A stretch of 32,728 bases of DNA from contig CAKSHT010000005.1 in assembly GCA_934457235.1 (NCBI GenBank), positions 1-32,728 of the forward strand, in the 5' to 3' direction. The position numbers and the translations under genes were made by a program. Below the pieces are notes generated by a model. It was not told the origin of the DNA and made no database searches. It was given only the letters and a program-made list of their open reading frames with translations. This DNA is from an uncultured Oscillospiraceae bacterium (lineage in GTDB: Bacteria; Bacillota; Clostridia; Oscillospirales; Ruminococcaceae). Positions 31,836 to 32,728 of this stretch are shown here, one piece after another; the first letter of the stretch is position 1, and each line of letters starts with the position of its first letter.

Positions 31836-31864
31836 TTGACAAAAGCTCATTTTTGTTATATTAT
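31836..31864 (+). promoter_or_regulatory. Sigma-A promoter of the DUF4870-like gene
   Basis: TTGACA (31836-31841) and TATTAT (31859-31864) are separated by 17 bases. The start codon lies about 130 bases downstream, so the transcript has a long leader. Confidence 0.75.
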
Positions 31865-31869
31865 ATAAG

Positions 31870-31990
31870 TGTACGTCAGTGCCAAAACGGATGATTGCAC
31901 TGAACGTCAGGCAGATGCTTCAGCATTTGCCATACATATAACGGCGCAATGAAGTATGTGGCACTTTCGCGGCGTTTATTTCAGGAGGTT
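31870..31990 (+). promoter_or_regulatory. Structured 5' leader of the DUF4870-like gene
   Basis: Three stems are visible. ACGT-CAGTGC (31873-31882) pairs with GCACTG-ACGT (31897-31907). GGCAGATGC (31910-31918) pairs with GCATTTGCC (31923-31931) around TTCA. AACG-GCG (31940-31946) pairs with CGC-CGTT (31968-31976). AGTGCC (31878-31883) can alternatively pair with GGCACT (31960-31965), which would open stems one and three. No known riboswitch consensus was recognised. Confidence 0.45.
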
Positions 31991-31996
31991 TTTATT

Positions 31997-32311
31997 ATGG
32001 ATTCAAATGAAAAGGTATTCGGCATACTCGCTTACATCGGCATTCTGTTTATTGTTCCGCTGGCAGCTGGCAAGACAGAGTTCTCCAAGTTCCATGCAAA
32101 TCAGGGTATCGTCCTGTTCATCGCTGAGCTCGTTCTCGGTATCGTTGCAGGCGTTCTGAGCGCTATTCCGTTCATCGGCTTCATCGGCGGCATTCTTTCC
32201 GCTGCTGTAAGTGTAGCTTCCCTGGTATTCATGATCATGGGTATCGTTGCAGCTGCACAGGGCGAAATGAAGCCCCTGCCCCTCATCGGCGGTATCAAGA
32301 TCGTAAAGTAA
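31997..32311 (+). CDS. Small DUF4870/Tic20-like membrane protein
   Basis: The 104-residue product resembles the small DUF4870 family, distantly related to Tic20. It opens with MDSNEKVFGILAYIGILFIV and has the family-typical FSKFHANQGIVLFI, then two Gly/Ala/Ile-rich hydrophobic helices and a short tail ending GGIKIVK. Three to four transmembrane segments are likely. The ATG at 31997 is chosen for AGGAGG eight bases upstream; an in-frame ATG at 31949 would add 16 residues within the structured leader and lacks a ribosome site. It stands alone between its promoter and a strong terminator. Its function is unknown. Confidence 0.82.
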   Translation: MDSNEKVFGILAYIGILFIVPLAAGKTEFSKFHANQGIVLFIAELVLGIVAGVLSAIPFIGFIGGILSAAVSVASLVFMIMGIVAAAQGEMKPLPLIGGIKIVK

Positions 32312-32334
32312 TATAAAAAAGATCTGAATAAACC

Positions 32335-32370
32335 AGCCCCCGAAGTGAAAACTCCGGGGGCTTTATTTTA
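32335..32370. terminator. Bidirectional terminator between the DUF4870-like gene and metK
   Basis: AGCCCCCG (32335-32342) pairs with CGGGGGCT (32355-32362) and is followed on + by TTATTTTA. A second hairpin, CCCCG/CGGGG, lies at about 32371-32400, nearer metK. The two genes converge here. Confidence 0.8.
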
Positions 32371-32410
32371 TATGGTTATCCCCCGACTGCGGAGCCGGGG
32401 GAACTGTGTA

Positions 32411-32728
32411 TTAAAGGGACTTTACAGCTTCCTTGAGTGCGTCAACCTTGTCGGTGCGCTCCCACGCAACGTCCAGATCTTCACGCCCCATGTGACCGTA
32501 TGCGGCAAGCTTCTTGTACTGTGGTTTGCGCAGGTCAAGAAGGTCGATTATGGCAGCGGGACGGAAGTCGAATACCTCTGCGACTGCTGCGGAGATAACG
32601 TCGTCAGCTACCTTTCCGGTGCCGAAGGTGTCAACGAAGATGGAAACGGGTCTTGCAACGCCGATCGCATAAGCTACCTCGATCTCTGCCTTTTCAGCAA
32701 GACCAGCGGCAACTACGTTCTTTGCTGC
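32411..32728 (-). CDS. metK: S-adenosylmethionine synthetase, C-terminal part (start outside window)
   Basis: Reading the minus strand from 32728 gives 105 residues and a TAA at 32413-32411. MetK makes S-adenosylmethionine from methionine and ATP. The segment contains [20 protein letters not shown], then [37 protein letters not shown], and [10 protein letters not shown] with a final Trp-Glu and [10 protein letters not shown]. These are the C-terminal domain hallmarks. The frame runs off the window edge, so the gene is cut by the window and not broken. It converges on the DUF4870-like gene with terminators between. Confidence 0.95.
   Translation of the reverse strand, partial: AAKNVVAAGLAEKAEIEVAYAIGVARPVSIFVDTFGTGKVADDVISAAVAEVFDFRPAAIIDLLDLRKPQYKKLAAYGHMGREDLDVAWERTDKVDALKEAVKSL

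Noticed and set aside
31949..31996. Upstream in-frame ATG as start of the DUF4870-like gene
   Set aside because: It lies in the structured leader without a ribosome site, and the extra residues do not match the family; AGGAGG supports 31997.
32364..32402. GC-rich CCCCG/CGGGG hairpin as a REP-like repeat family with 7111-7136 and 21411-21428
   Set aside because: The three hairpins share only short C-run/G-run arms; within this window the similarity is too slight to call one repeat family.
1..32728. CRISPR arrays, tRNA or rRNA genes, insertion-sequence transposases, prophage
   Set aside because: No regularly spaced repeats with unique spacers, no tRNA-like cloverleaf or rRNA sequence, and no transposase or phage structural gene were seen.

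Overview
The window reads as the chromosome of a motile, anaerobic Firmicute of class Clostridia, most like the Ruminococcus/Oscillospiraceae group. The basis is gene order and family content: a Firmicutes-type flagellar operon with FliY, FlbD/SwrD and CheC/CheD, a single-chain pyruvate:ferredoxin oxidoreductase, HemZ and strong AAGGAGG ribosome sites. The genus is inference. Nearly everything lies on the + strand.

Positions 1-21346 are one long flagellar/chemotaxis gene string: the end of fliH, then fliI, fliJ, fliK, flgD, a small TIGR02530-type flagellar operon protein, flgE, flbD, motA, motB, fliM, fliY, cheY, fliO, fliP, fliQ, fliR, flhB, flhA, a FliA/SigD-type sigma factor, flgF, flgG, cheC and cheD. 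Together these supply the export ATPase and gate, hook assembly, stator, switch, rod proteins, the late-gene sigma factor and part of the CheY-P adaptation circuit. fliL, flhF, flhG, cheA, cheW, cheB and cheR are absent from this stretch. Internal promoters (before motB and flhA), a hairpin after cheY and a MITE-like inverted repeat between fliR and flhB suggest the string is not one uniform transcript. A terminator follows cheD.

Positions 21347-21918 hold no convincing gene. They contain a GC-rich hairpin-dense block of unknown nature, then a sigma-A promoter and a structured leader in front of nifJ. The nifJ gene (21919-25491) ends at two strong terminators.

Positions 25649-26592 hold a minus-strand XRE-type repressor and a divergent small membrane zinc-ribbon protein. 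Their promoters share nearly the same -35 bases, and the zinc-ribbon leader consists of about three 28-bp tandem repeats.

Positions 26673-31810 are the most interesting part: a promoter followed by four tightly packed genes. They encode a PHP-domain phosphoesterase, a 733-residue fusion with PRTase, TRSP, StiP and PELOTA-like segments, a HAD phosphatase and HemZ. The PRTase, TRSP, StiP, PELOTA and HAD families are those of the poorly understood biosynthetic module linked to tellurium-resistance (Ter) stress systems, where a nucleoside-like metabolite has been predicted. Here they are condensed into one chain plus a HAD partner, without ter genes in view.

The window ends with a promoter, a structured leader and a small DUF4870/Tic20-like membrane protein, a bidirectional terminator, and the C-terminal part of metK on the minus strand.
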